Below are positions 1-6,303 of a stretch of DNA of 6,440 nucleotides, in pieces. A model generated the notes under the pieces. The model was given only the letters and a program-made list of their open reading frames with translations, was not told where the DNA came from and searched no databases. Made by a program: the position numbers and the translations under genes. Source of the stretch: an uncultured Klebsiella sp. Its GTDB lineage: Bacteria > Pseudomonadota > Gammaproteobacteria > Enterobacterales > Enterobacteriaceae. Location: contig CABUCP010000192.1 of assembly GCA_902490055.1 (NCBI GenBank), positions 1-6,440 of the forward strand, written 5' to 3'. Within the stretch, counting starts at the first letter, position 1; each line of letters opens with the position of its first letter.

Positions 1-616
1 TATTTTCAATGTTAATCATGCGGTACTGACGCTGCTGATGGTGCTGTTTATCTGCTTTAACGCGGCGTGGAACGCGAAGAAGCGCAGTAAATATATCGAC
101 AAGGCTTTTGTTTCATCGTTTATCGCCATTACCACCGGCGCCGGGCTAACGCTGGCGGTTCTGGTGTTTTCGGGGTCAATCGCCTTTGTGCCGATGCAGG
201 TGATCCCCATTGCCGGAATGGTGGCCGGTAACGCGATGGTGGCGGTGGGGCTGTGTTACAACAATATGGGACAGCGCTTTAGCAGCGAGCAGCAGCAGAT
301 TCAGGAGAAGTTAAGCCTTGGCGCGACGCCGAAAATGGCCTCGGCGCGGCTGATCCGCGACAGCATCCGCGCCTCGTTGATTCCTACCGTGGATTCGGCG
401 AAAACGGTGGGGCTGGTTAGTCTGCCGGGGATGATGTCGGGGCTGATTTTTGCCGGGATTGACCCGGTGAAGGCGATTAAGTACCAGATAATGGTCACAT
501 TTATGCTGCTGTCGACCGCCAGCTTATCGACAATTATCGCCGGTTATCTCACCTACCGGAAGTTCTTCAATGCCCGCCATCAGTTGGTGGTGACGCAGTT
601 GAAAAAGCGCCCGTAA
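1..616 (+). CDS. fetB: Iron-export ABC permease FetB, 3' part (5' end outside window)
   Basis: The reading frame is open from base 2 to the TAA at 614-616 and gives the last 204 residues of a protein that is about 259 residues in E. coli, so roughly 55 N-terminal residues are missing. It matches FetB (YbbM, UPF0014 family) nearly throughout, including the hydrophobic run LTLLMVLFICFNAAWNA, the stretch PMQVIPIAGMVAGNAMVAVG and the conserved block around TVDSAKTVGLVSLPGMMSG. Several membrane segments alternate with short basic loops, and the tail is basic (VTQLKKRP). In E. coli FetB pairs with the ATPase FetA (YbbL) to export iron and protect against oxidative stress; fetA would be expected just left of the window. 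An internal ATG at base 38 is only a Met within the protein, because the homology continues upstream of it. The gene converges on cnoX across a REP pair. Confidence 0.95.
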   Translation, partial: IFNVNHAVLTLLMVLFICFNAAWNAKKRSKYIDKAFVSSFIAITTGAGLTLAVLVFSGSIAFVPMQVIPIAGMVAGNAMVAVGLCYNNMGQRFSSEQQQIQEKLSLGATPKMASARLIRDSIRASLIPTVDSAKTVGLVSLPGMMSGLIFAGIDPVKAIKYQIMVTFMLLSTASLSTIIAGYLTYRKFFNARHQLVVTQLKKRP

Positions 617-621
617 GCGTT

Positions 622-708
622 CCCGGATGGCGGCGCTTCGCGCCTTACCCGGGCTACACGTCGCTCATGGCGCAAACAGTAGCCCGGATAAGCCTGGCGC
701 TATCCGGG
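622..708. repeat. BIME: two inverted REP (palindromic) units between convergent genes
   Basis: Two palindromic units face each other. Unit 1 (622-657) has an outer stem CCCGG (622-626) with CCGGG (649-653) and an inner stem GGCGC (632-636) with GCGCC (640-644) around a TTC loop. Unit 2 (679-708) has a perfect 8-bp stem, CCCGGATA (683-690) with TATCCGGG (701-708). The units are also inverted relative to each other: CCGGGCTAC (649-657) pairs perfectly with GTAGCCCGG (679-687). This is the usual form of an enterobacterial BIME. Its place between the 3' ends of fetB and cnoX fits the known preference for such sites. REP hairpins can stabilise upstream mRNA 3' ends or attenuate read-through on both strands. 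There is no good U-tract, so I do not call an intrinsic terminator here. Confidence 0.9.
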
Positions 709-721
709 TAAGGGCACTTGA

Positions 722-1576
722 TTAGTACAGCAGTGAATACAGCTGGCGGCGGTATTTAGCGGCCAGCGCGTCACCGGTGCCGAGCGCCGCGAGGATCTCC
801 TGCAGCATCTTGCGCACCTGGCCATCGCCGGCGCCTAAATCTTTTTGCAGATGGATGAACAGCAGCGCCAGCGCTTCTTCGTTGCGCCCGACCTGATGCA
901 GCTGCAATGCCAGCTGCGCCGCCAGCGCCGCATCGTCCGGATTTTGCTCAACCTGCTGCTGCAGTTGCTGGATTTCCGGGGTATCCGCGGCCTGCTTAAG
1001 CAGCTCAATCTGCGCGACCAGTCCCTGATAACGGGTGTCCTGATCCTGTAGCGGCACGGTTTTCAGTATCCCTTCGGCTTCGTCAGAGCGCTGCAGCGCG
1101 ATCAGCGTTTCCGCCAGCAGCAGGCCAATTTGGCTATCCTGATTCGACAGTTGCCATGCCTCTTTCAGCAGCGGCAGCGCATCGGCATACTTTTCTTCCT
1201 GCATCAGCGCCAGCGCTTCTTGCGCTTTCAGCTCTTCTTCGCGCGGCAGGACTTTATCCAGCAGGGCGCGGATCGCTTCTTCCGGCTGCGGGCCTTCAAA
1301 GCCATCGACCGGCTGGCCGTTCTGGAACAAATATACCGTCGGGATGGCGCGCAGGCCAAACTGCGAGGCCAGCATTTGCTCCGCGTCGCAATCTACCTTC
1401 GCCAGCGTAAACTGACCGTGGTACTGCGCGGCCAGACGATCGAGCACCGGCGTCAGCTGTTCGCAGTGCTGGCTGCGGGCGGACCAGAAATAAAACAGCA
1501 CCGGCGCGGTCATGGATTGCTGCAGCGTCTGCTGTAGGTTAGCTTCGGTAATATTGACAATATTCTGTTCGGACAT
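722..1576 (-). CDS. cnoX: Chaperedoxin CnoX (YbbN): thioredoxin-like domain plus TPR domain
   Basis: The protein has 284 residues, the same length as E. coli CnoX/YbbN and very similar to it. Residues 1 to about 110 form a thioredoxin fold. The usual CxxC is replaced by S35-Q-H-C38, with the second family cysteine at C63 (VDCDAEQ) and the cis-proline at P79 (AIPT). Residues from about 115 to 284 are helical TPR-like repeats ending in RRQLYSLLY. In E. coli, CnoX is a holdase activated by hypochlorous acid. It protects substrates from aggregation and over-oxidation by mixed disulfides and hands them to GroEL/ES and DnaK; its C-terminal end contacts GroEL. Those roles are family knowledge, but the residues needed are all present. 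The start at 1576 gives the E. coli N-terminus; its Shine-Dalgarno is weak (GAG about 9 nt upstream). The gene lies 58 bp after ybbO, and a sigma-32-type promoter precedes it. Confidence 0.97.
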   Translation of the reverse strand: MSEQNIVNITEANLQQTLQQSMTAPVLFYFWSARSQHCEQLTPVLDRLAAQYHGQFTLAKVDCDAEQMLASQFGLRAIPTVYLFQNGQPVDGFEGPQPEEAIRALLDKVLPREEELKAQEALALMQEEKYADALPLLKEAWQLSNQDSQIGLLLAETLIALQRSDEAEGILKTVPLQDQDTRYQGLVAQIELLKQAADTPEIQQLQQQVEQNPDDAALAAQLALQLHQVGRNEEALALLFIHLQKDLGAGDGQVRKMLQEILAALGTGDALAAKYRRQLYSLLY

Positions 1577-1605
1577 GGGCGTATCTCGTTAGTCGATTTC
1601 TGTTT

Positions 1606-1634
1606 TAGATGGGGGCGACATGCGGCGCTTCAAC
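1606..1634 (-). promoter_or_regulatory. Predicted sigma-32 (heat-shock) promoter of cnoX
   Basis: Read on the - strand, GTTGAA (1634-1629) is followed after 14 nt by CCCCATCTA (1614-1606). The sigma-32 consensus is CTTGAA, 13-15 nt, CCCCATnT, so the -35 matches 5 of 6, the -10 matches at every fixed position, and the spacing is ideal. The -35 abuts the ybbO stop codon (1637-1635). A start of transcription near 1600 would give a leader of about 25 nt to the cnoX ATG at 1576. From memory, E. coli ybbN belongs to the sigma-32 regulon, which agrees. It would let cnoX be induced by protein stress independently of tesA-ybbO. Confidence 0.75.
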
Positions 1635-2441
1635 TCAGCCCTGGATAATTTTGTCCATTGCGCGGGCCGGCAGCAGGCGTTTCAACCATGCCACCGCATG
1701 GGTAACCAGGGTCACCGGATAGCGCAATTTCGGCTTGTCGCTGACGAAGGCGTGGCGCACTTTTTCCACCACCGCTTCCGGGCCGAGCGTAAAGCGGGCG
1801 GCAATGCCGGGGTTCTCTACCGTCTTGTCGCCGGTCTGGTTTACGTTAGTGGTAAAGCGGGTGCGAATCGGCCCAGGCTCAATCAGGCTGACTTTAATGC
1901 CGCTGTGGCGCAGCTCCATGCGCAGGGCATCGGACCACGCCTCCAGCGCGTATTTACTGGCGGCATAGGCGCCGCGGCCGGGGCTGGAAATCAGGCCCAT
2001 CACCGAAGAGGTCATCACGATGCGCCCTTCGCCGTGCGGCTGCATGGCGGGTAGCAGCAGCATGGTGAGCTGATGAGCGCCAAAAAAGTTAGCGGAAAAC
2101 TGCTGTTCCATCTGCCGGCGGCTGATGGTGGTTAGCGGGCCGTAGACGCCGTAGCCGGCATTATTGAACAGGCCATACAGGCGGTTATCGGTTAGGGCGA
2201 TGACTTCGGCGGCGGCGGTTTCGACGCTTTGTGGGTCATCAAGATCCAGCAAAACACCGGTCAGACCCAGTTCCTGCATACGCGCGACGTCTTGCGTCTT
2301 GCGACAGGCGGCCAGCACCCGAAAGCCCTCGCGCTTTAAATCGAGCGCGCTTTCGAGGCCAATTCCGCTGGAACATCCTGTAACTAAAACCGATTTTTGC
2401 ATAACTTTACCTGTGAATGGCTCCCGGCGTTCAGGAGTCAT
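1635..2441 (-). CDS. ybbO: YbbO, short-chain dehydrogenase/reductase (NADP-dependent aldehyde reductase type)
   Basis: This classical SDR is 268 residues from the first ATG and matches E. coli YbbO (about 269). The Rossmann nucleotide-binding motif is TGCSSGIG at 21-28, the structural NNAG is at 93-96, the catalytic Asn is N118, the Ser is S146 (TSSVMG) and the YxxxK pair is Y159 and K163 (YAASK). The PGPIRT segment after the catalytic block is also typical. The E. coli enzyme has been reported to reduce aldehydes, including fatty and retinal-type aldehydes, but its physiological substrate is not settled. The first ATG (2441) overlaps the end of tesA by 11 nt and has no clear Shine-Dalgarno, suggesting translational coupling. 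Met14 (2402) has a better ribosome site and begins at the canonical SDR start MQKSVLVTG, so the true N-terminus may be either. Identity is sure; the start is not. Confidence 0.93.
   Translation of the reverse strand: MTPERREPFTGKVMQKSVLVTGCSSGIGLESALDLKREGFRVLAACRKTQDVARMQELGLTGVLLDLDDPQSVETAAAEVIALTDNRLYGLFNNAGYGVYGPLTTISRRQMEQQFSANFFGAHQLTMLLLPAMQPHGEGRIVMTSSVMGLISSPGRGAYAASKYALEAWSDALRMELRHSGIKVSLIEPGPIRTRFTTNVNQTGDKTVENPGIAARFTLGPEAVVEKVRHAFVSDKPKLRYPVTLVTHAVAWLKRLLPARAMDKIIQG
2409..2412 (-). promoter_or_regulatory. Ribosome binding site for the alternative internal start of ybbO
   Basis: On the - strand the sequence reads CAGGTAAAGTTATG, placing AGGT 6 nt before the ATG of YbbO Met14 (2402-2400). 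The upstream ATG at 2441 has only GGCTCCCTTAGTTAATC before it, with no purine-rich site. This favours either a 255-residue product from Met14 or coupling of the longer form to termination of tesA translation. Confidence 0.45.
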
Positions 2442-3057
2442 GATTAACTAAGGGAGCCAACCGGGTTGCCATCCAGTCGGCAATAAACGGTTGGGCATCC
2501 GGATTTGGGTGAATGCCGTCGTCCTGCATCCACTGCGGCTTCAGATAAACCTCTTCCATAAAAAAGGGCAGCAGAGGAATATCAAACTCTTTGGCCAGTT
2601 GCGGATAAATCGCGCTGAAGGCTTCATTATAACGGCGTCCGTAGTTGGCGGGCAGGCGTATTTGCATCAGCAACGGCTGGGCGTTCGCCGCTTTGATATC
2701 CTGAATAACGGTGCGCAGCGTCTGTTCCGTCTGCTGCGGCGGGAAACCGCGCAGCCCGTCGTTGCCGCCGAGCTCCACCAGTACCCAGCGCGGCTGATGC
2801 TGCTTGAGCAGCGCCGGCAGGCGCGCCAGCCCCTGCTGCGAGGTATCGCCGCTAATACTGGCGTTGACCACCGGCGTTTGCGCCTGCCACTTCTCATTAA
2901 GCAGGGCAGGCCAGGCGGCATTGGCCGCCATCCGATAGCCGGCGCTCAGGCTATCGCCCAGCACTAACAGCGTATCCGCCGCCATCGCGCGGCAGGTAAA
3001 CAGGATCATAAACAGGAAAGGCAAATGCCAGCGGAAAACATACTTGAAGTTCATCAT
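2431..3057 (-). CDS. tesA: TesA: periplasmic thioesterase I / protease I / lysophospholipase L1
   Basis: This SGNH-hydrolase is 208 residues long, the same as E. coli TesA. It starts with a signal peptide of about 26 residues (hydrophobic core LPFLFMILF, cleavage expected after AMA). The four SGNH blocks are present: GDSL with nucleophile S36 (S10 of the mature enzyme), G70 in SISGD, N99 in GGND, and D180-x-x-H183 in DDGIHPN. The family hydrolyses acyl-CoA, lysophospholipid and assorted esters in the periplasm. The frame stays open upstream to 3309, but family homology begins only at MMNFKYVF, so 3057 is the start. The first 33 nt overlap, head to head, the start of ybbA. The stop codon lies inside the start of ybbO (11 nt overlap), placing tesA first in a tesA-ybbO-cnoX unit. 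C22 in the signal peptide is unusual, but its context is not a good lipobox. Confidence 0.97.
   Translation of the reverse strand: MMNFKYVFRWHLPFLFMILFTCRAMAADTLLVLGDSLSAGYRMAANAAWPALLNEKWQAQTPVVNASISGDTSQQGLARLPALLKQHQPRWVLVELGGNDGLRGFPPQQTEQTLRTVIQDIKAANAQPLLMQIRLPANYGRRYNEAFSAIYPQLAKEFDIPLLPFFMEEVYLKPQWMQDDGIHPNPDAQPFIADWMATRLAPLVNHDS
3014..3017 (+). promoter_or_regulatory. Shine-Dalgarno of ybbA embedded in the tesA signal-peptide codons
   Basis: AGGA (3014-3017) sits 7 nt before the ybbA ATG at 3025, a standard spacing, and confirms this start. The same bases, read on the other strand, encode part of the TesA signal-peptide core, so ribosome binding for one gene and secretion of the other share sequence. 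Confidence 0.75.
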
Positions 3058-3711
3058 CTTAAGAAATCCGTCGGTCAGGGAGATCATCAACTGTCCATCC
3101 TTACCGGAGTTGAGCTGGTTGTCAAACCGGCGCAAACCATCGCCCTGATTGGCGAGTCTGGTTCCGGGAAATCGACGCTGTTGGCGATACTGGCCGGGCT
3201 GGACGACGGCAGCAGCGGCGAAGTCTCTCTGCTCGGCCAGCCGCTGCACCAGATGGATGAAGAGGCGCGGGCCAGGCTGCGCGCAAAGCACGTGGGATTT
3301 GTCTTTCAATCATTTATGTTGATCCCGACGCTTAATGCCCTGGAGAACGTTGAGCTCCCGGCGCTGCTGCGCGGCGCCAGCGATAGCCAAAGCCGCGGCG
3401 ATGCGCGCGCGCTGCTCGAGCAGCTCGGGCTCGGCAAACGTCTGCATCACCTGCCGGCGCAGCTTTCCGGCGGCGAGCAGCAGCGGGTGGCGCTGGCTCG
3501 CGCCTTCAACGGCCGCCCGGCGCTGCTGTTTGCCGATGAGCCAACCGGCAACCTCGACAGGCAAACCGGCGATAAAATTGCCGACCTGCTGTTCTCGCTC
3601 AATCGCGAGCACGGCACCACGCTGATTCTGGTTACCCACGATCCGCTACTGGCGGCGCGCTGCGATCGTCGTTTACGTTTGGTAGATGGCCAGTTGCGGG
3701 AGGAAGCATGA
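3025..3711 (+). CDS. ybbA: YbbA, ATPase subunit of the YbbAP ABC transporter (MacB/LolD type)
   Basis: The 228-residue protein is a stand-alone ABC nucleotide-binding domain and has the E. coli YbbA length. The order of motifs is complete: Walker A GESGSGKST (43-51), Q-loop Q95 (VFQSF), signature LSGGEQQRVA (147-156), Walker B LLFADEP with E172, D-loop NLD (176-178) and switch histidine H205 (VTHD). The segment QSFMLIPTLNALENVELP after the Q-loop is typical of the MacB/LolD/FtsE branch, whose ATPases drive FtsX-type permeases that do mechanical work across the periplasm. Its partner ybbP follows with a 4-nt ATGA overlap, indicating coupled translation. Its start overlaps tesA on the opposite strand by 33 nt. 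From memory, recent structural work on E. coli describes a YbbAP-TesA complex acting on hydrophobic compounds; the sequence alone shows only the neighbourhood. Confidence 0.97.
   Translation: MPAENILEVHHLKKSVGQGDHQLSILTGVELVVKPAQTIALIGESGSGKSTLLAILAGLDDGSSGEVSLLGQPLHQMDEEARARLRAKHVGFVFQSFMLIPTLNALENVELPALLRGASDSQSRGDARALLEQLGLGKRLHHLPAQLSGGEQQRVALARAFNGRPALLFADEPTGNLDRQTGDKIADLLFSLNREHGTTLILVTHDPLLAARCDRRLRLVDGQLREEA
3097..3125 (-). promoter_or_regulatory. Candidate sigma-70 promoter for tesA inside ybbA
   Basis: On the - strand a perfect -35 TTGACA (3125-3120) is followed after 17 nt by AAGGAT (3102-3097), a weak -10 with 3 of 6 matches. Transcription would begin near 3090, about 33 nt before the tesA ATG at 3057. 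The elements lie within ybbA codons of the beta strand before Walker A, so the match could partly reflect coding constraint. It is supported by the lack of any non-coding space for a tesA promoter, but the -10 is poor. Confidence 0.35.
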
Positions 3712-6122
3712 TAGCCCGCTGGTTCTGGCGTGAATGGCGCTCGCCTTCGCTGCTGATCGTCTGGCTGGCGCTAAGTTTGGCGGTGGCCTGCGTGCTGGCG
3801 CTGGGCTCAATTAGCGACCGTATGGAAAAGGGGCTGAGCCAGCAAAGCCGCGAATTTATGGCCGGCGACCGTACCCTGCGCAGTTCGCGTGAGGTGCCCG
3901 CCGAGTGGATCGCGCAAGCGCGAAAATCAGGGCTGATCGTTGGCGAGCAGTTGAACTTCGCCACCATGACCTTCGCTGGCGATACCCCGCAGCTGGCGGA
4001 CGTGAAGGCGGTTGATGATAACTATCCGCTGTACGGTACGCTGGAGACCGCGCCGGCGGGGTTAAAACCGCAACGCGGCAGCGTGCTGCTGGCCCCGCGG
4101 TTAATGGCGCTGCTGAATCTGAAAACCGGCGATAGCATTGATGTCGGCGACGTCACGCTGCGCATCGCCGGTGAGGTCGTTCAGGAGCCTGACGCTGGTT
4201 TTAACCCCTTCCAGATGGCGCCGCGGCTGATGATGAATATCGCCGACGTGGCGAAAACCGGGGCGGTACAGCCCGGTAGCCGCGTCTCGTGGCGCTATAA
4301 GTTCGCCGGTAACGCGCAGCAGTTGGCGGCCTACGAGCAGTGGCTGCTGCCCAAGCTCGGCGCGGAACATCGCTGGATTGGTCTTGAGCAGGACGATAGC
4401 GCGCTGGGAAAATCGCTGGAGCGTTCGCAGCAATTCTTACTGCTTTCGGCGTTGCTGACTTTACTGCTGGCGGTCGCCGCGGTGGCGGTGGCGATGGGCC
4501 ACTACTGCCGTAGCCGTTATGATTTGGTGGCTATTCTTAAGACGCTAGGGGCCGGGCGGGCGCAGTTGCGTAAATTGATTGTCGGCCAGTGGCTATTGCT
4601 GTTGGCGCTGGCCGTCGTGGCCGGCGGCGCGCTGGGACTATTGCTGGAAAACGTCCTGCTATTGATGCTCAAACCGGTGCTTCCCGCCGCGCTGCCGCCC
4701 GCCAGCGGCTGGCCGTGGCTATGGGCCATCGGCGCGATGGTAGTGATTTCGCTGCTGGTTGGCTGGCGGCCGTATCGGCTGCTGCTGGCAACCCTGCCGT
4801 TGCGGGTGCTACGCCAGGATGTGGTCGCTAACGTCTGGCCGCTCAAACACTATATTCCGGTGGTTTGCGCGGTAGTTGTTGGCGGGCTTGCCTGGCTGAT
4901 GGGCGGAAGCCCATTGCTGTGGTCGGTGCTGGCCGGGGCGGTGGTGCTGGCGCTGCTGTGCGGGCTGGTGGGCTGGGGGCTACTGTGGCTACTCAAACGC
5001 TTAACGCTGAAGGCGTTGCCGCTGCGTCTGGCGGTGAACCGCCTGCTGCGCCAGCCGTGGTCAACCCTCAGCCAGCTGGCGGCGTTTTCGCTGTCGTTCA
5101 TGCTGTTGGCGTTATTGCTGGTCCTGCGCGGCGATCTGCTTGACCGCTGGCAGCGGCAGTTGCCGCCGGAAAGCCCGAACTACTTCCTGATTAATATCGC
5201 TCCCGAACAGGTGGTGCCGGTGAAGACGTTCCTTGCCGAACACCAGACCCGCGCGGCGGAGTTTTACCCCATCGTGCGCGCGCGTCTGACGCAAATTAAC
5301 GGTCAAACAACCGAGGGCAATAAAGACGAAGCGCTGAACCGCGAGCTTAATCTCACCTGGAGCGAGCAGCGCCCCGATCATAACCCGCTGGTGGAGGGTA
5401 GCTGGCCGCCGCAAGCCGGCGAGGTGTCGATTGAAGAGGGGCTGGCGCAGCGGCTGGGTATCAGGCTCGGCGATAGCGTGACGTTCACCGGTGACACCCA
5501 GCAGTTTAGCGCGAAGGTGACCAGCGTACGTAAAGTTGACTGGGAGAGCCTGCGGCCAAACTTCTTCTTTATCTTCCCCAACGGCGCGCTGGACGGGCAG
5601 CCGCAAAGCTGGCTGACCAGCTTCCGCTGGGATAACGGCAACGCTATGCTGACCCAGCTTAACCGCGAGTTCCCGACAGTCAGTTTGCTGGATATCGGCG
5701 CCATTCTGCGCCAGGTTGGCCAGGTGTTGACACAGGTGAGCCGCGCGCTGGAGGTGATGGTCGTGCTGGTCACCGCCTGCGGCGTGCTATTGCTGCTGGC
5801 CCAGGTGCAGGTTGGAATGCGCCAGCGGCATCAGGAGCTGGTAGTCTGGCGTACGCTGGGGGCCGGTAAAAGCTTGCTGCGTACCACGCTGTGGGCGGAG
5901 TTCGCCCTGCTTGGCGTGGTGTCGGGGCTGGTGGCGGCCATTGGCGCCGAGGTGGCGCTGGCGATGCTGCAAACGAAAGTGTTTGATTTTCCATGGGCGC
6001 CGGACTGGCGTTTGTGGTTAATGCTGCCGCTTTGCGGGGCGATGTTATTATCGCTGTGCGGCGGATGGTTGGGATTACGCTTATTAAAAGGTAAAGCGTT
6101 ATTCCGCCAATTTAACCAGTAA
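3708..6122 (+). CDS. ybbP: YbbP, FtsX-domain permease of the YbbAP ABC transporter
   Basis: This 804-residue inner-membrane protein matches E. coli YbbP in length and sequence. I estimate ten membrane segments, near residues 12-33, 243-263, 293-322, 336-356, 381-399, 403-430, 456-473, 682-702, 732-752 and 770-790. Large periplasmic domains lie after the first (about 34-240) and after the seventh (about 474-680). Two FtsX-type domains are visible as an internal repeat: LKTLGAGRAQLRK from L277, just after segment 2, and WRTLGAGKSLLRT from W714, just after segment 8. These are the cytoplasmic elbows that contact the ATPase in MacB/LolCE relatives. The ATG overlaps the ybbA stop (ATGA), with GGAGG (3699-3703) 4 nt upstream. 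There is no MacA-like adaptor gene in the window. The likely role is extraction or handling of lipids or other hydrophobic compounds with TesA, which is an inference. Confidence 0.96.
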   Translation: MIARWFWREWRSPSLLIVWLALSLAVACVLALGSISDRMEKGLSQQSREFMAGDRTLRSSREVPAEWIAQARKSGLIVGEQLNFATMTFAGDTPQLADVKAVDDNYPLYGTLETAPAGLKPQRGSVLLAPRLMALLNLKTGDSIDVGDVTLRIAGEVVQEPDAGFNPFQMAPRLMMNIADVAKTGAVQPGSRVSWRYKFAGNAQQLAAYEQWLLPKLGAEHRWIGLEQDDSALGKSLERSQQFLLLSALLTLLLAVAAVAVAMGHYCRSRYDLVAILKTLGAGRAQLRKLIVGQWLLLLALAVVAGGALGLLLENVLLLMLKPVLPAALPPASGWPWLWAIGAMVVISLLVGWRPYRLLLATLPLRVLRQDVVANVWPLKHYIPVVCAVVVGGLAWLMGGSPLLWSVLAGAVVLALLCGLVGWGLLWLLKRLTLKALPLRLAVNRLLRQPWSTLSQLAAFSLSFMLLALLLVLRGDLLDRWQRQLPPESPNYFLINIAPEQVVPVKTFLAEHQTRAAEFYPIVRARLTQINGQTTEGNKDEALNRELNLTWSEQRPDHNPLVEGSWPPQAGEVSIEEGLAQRLGIRLGDSVTFTGDTQQFSAKVTSVRKVDWESLRPNFFFIFPNGALDGQPQSWLTSFRWDNGNAMLTQLNREFPTVSLLDIGAILRQVGQVLTQVSRALEVMVVLVTACGVLLLLAQVQVGMRQRHQELVVWRTLGAGKSLLRTTLWAEFALLGVVSGLVAAIGAEVALAMLQTKVFDFPWAPDWRLWLMLPLCGAMLLSLCGGWLGLRLLKGKALFRQFNQ

Positions 6123-6140
6123 ATTTATTTCATTTGTATG

Positions 6141-6175
6141 AAGCGCCGCGCAATTTCGCGGCGCTTTTATTTTAA
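6141..6175 (+). terminator. Rho-independent terminator of ybbA-ybbP
   Basis: A perfect 10-bp GC-rich stem, AAGCGCCGCG (6141-6150) with CGCGGCGCTT (6157-6166), encloses the loop CAATTT and runs into a T-rich tail TTTTATTTTA (6165-6174). It lies 18 bp after the ybbP stop and separates the operon from the next gene. Confidence 0.93.
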
Positions 6176-6303
6176 CGGCACAAAATGATAATTACCTGAT
6201 TTTTAAGCGCACAAAACATTAAAAACCCGACAACACATCGTGCTAATTCGCAGTTAATATTCAACTGGCAAATATAAGGTTGCTTATTACTCAAGGAAAA
6301 AGC
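6176..6303 (+). promoter_or_regulatory. AT-rich leader/promoter region of the downstream porin-like gene
   Basis: This stretch is about 35% GC by hand count, far below the flanking genes, and must carry the promoter of the gene at 6304 because a strong terminator precedes it. Possible -10 elements are TAATAT (6255-6260), TAATTC (6244-6249, with an extended TG) and TATAAG (6273-6278), but none has a good -35 at 16-18 nt, so I do not choose one. AGGA (6294-6297), 6 nt before the ATG, is a clear Shine-Dalgarno. A poor -35 would suit an activator-dependent promoter, which is only a guess. I see no convincing CRP or Fur palindrome. Confidence 0.55.

Noticed and set aside
1460..1480. Loss of the first active-site cysteine in the thioredoxin-like domain of CnoX (SQHC instead of CxxC)
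   Set aside because: This is the normal state of the enterobacterial CnoX/YbbN family, not a mutation in this strain.
1130..1537. Long + strand ORF opposite cnoX (about 135 codons), and similar long ORFs opposite ybbO, tesA, ybbA and ybbP
   Set aside because: They are composition shadows of GC-rich codon usage in the real genes: no recognisable domain, Arg/Gln/Leu-rich content and no ribosome sites worth noting.
2992..3057. Cys22 in the TesA signal peptide as a possible lipoprotein anchor
   Set aside because: The preceding residues are L-F-T, which do not fit a lipobox with small residues at -1, and a normal signal peptidase I site (AMA) follows.
3058..3309. An open frame extending TesA by 84 residues at its N-terminus, antisense to ybbA
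   Set aside because: Family homology and the signal peptide begin at MMNFKYVF (3057). The extension is the complement of conserved ybbA codons and reads as low-complexity Arg/Gln/Ala sequence.
6181..6210. A Fur-box-like ATGATAATTA stretch upstream of the porin gene
   Set aside because: Only one half resembles the GATAAT repeats; the symmetric half is missing and the region is simply AT-rich.
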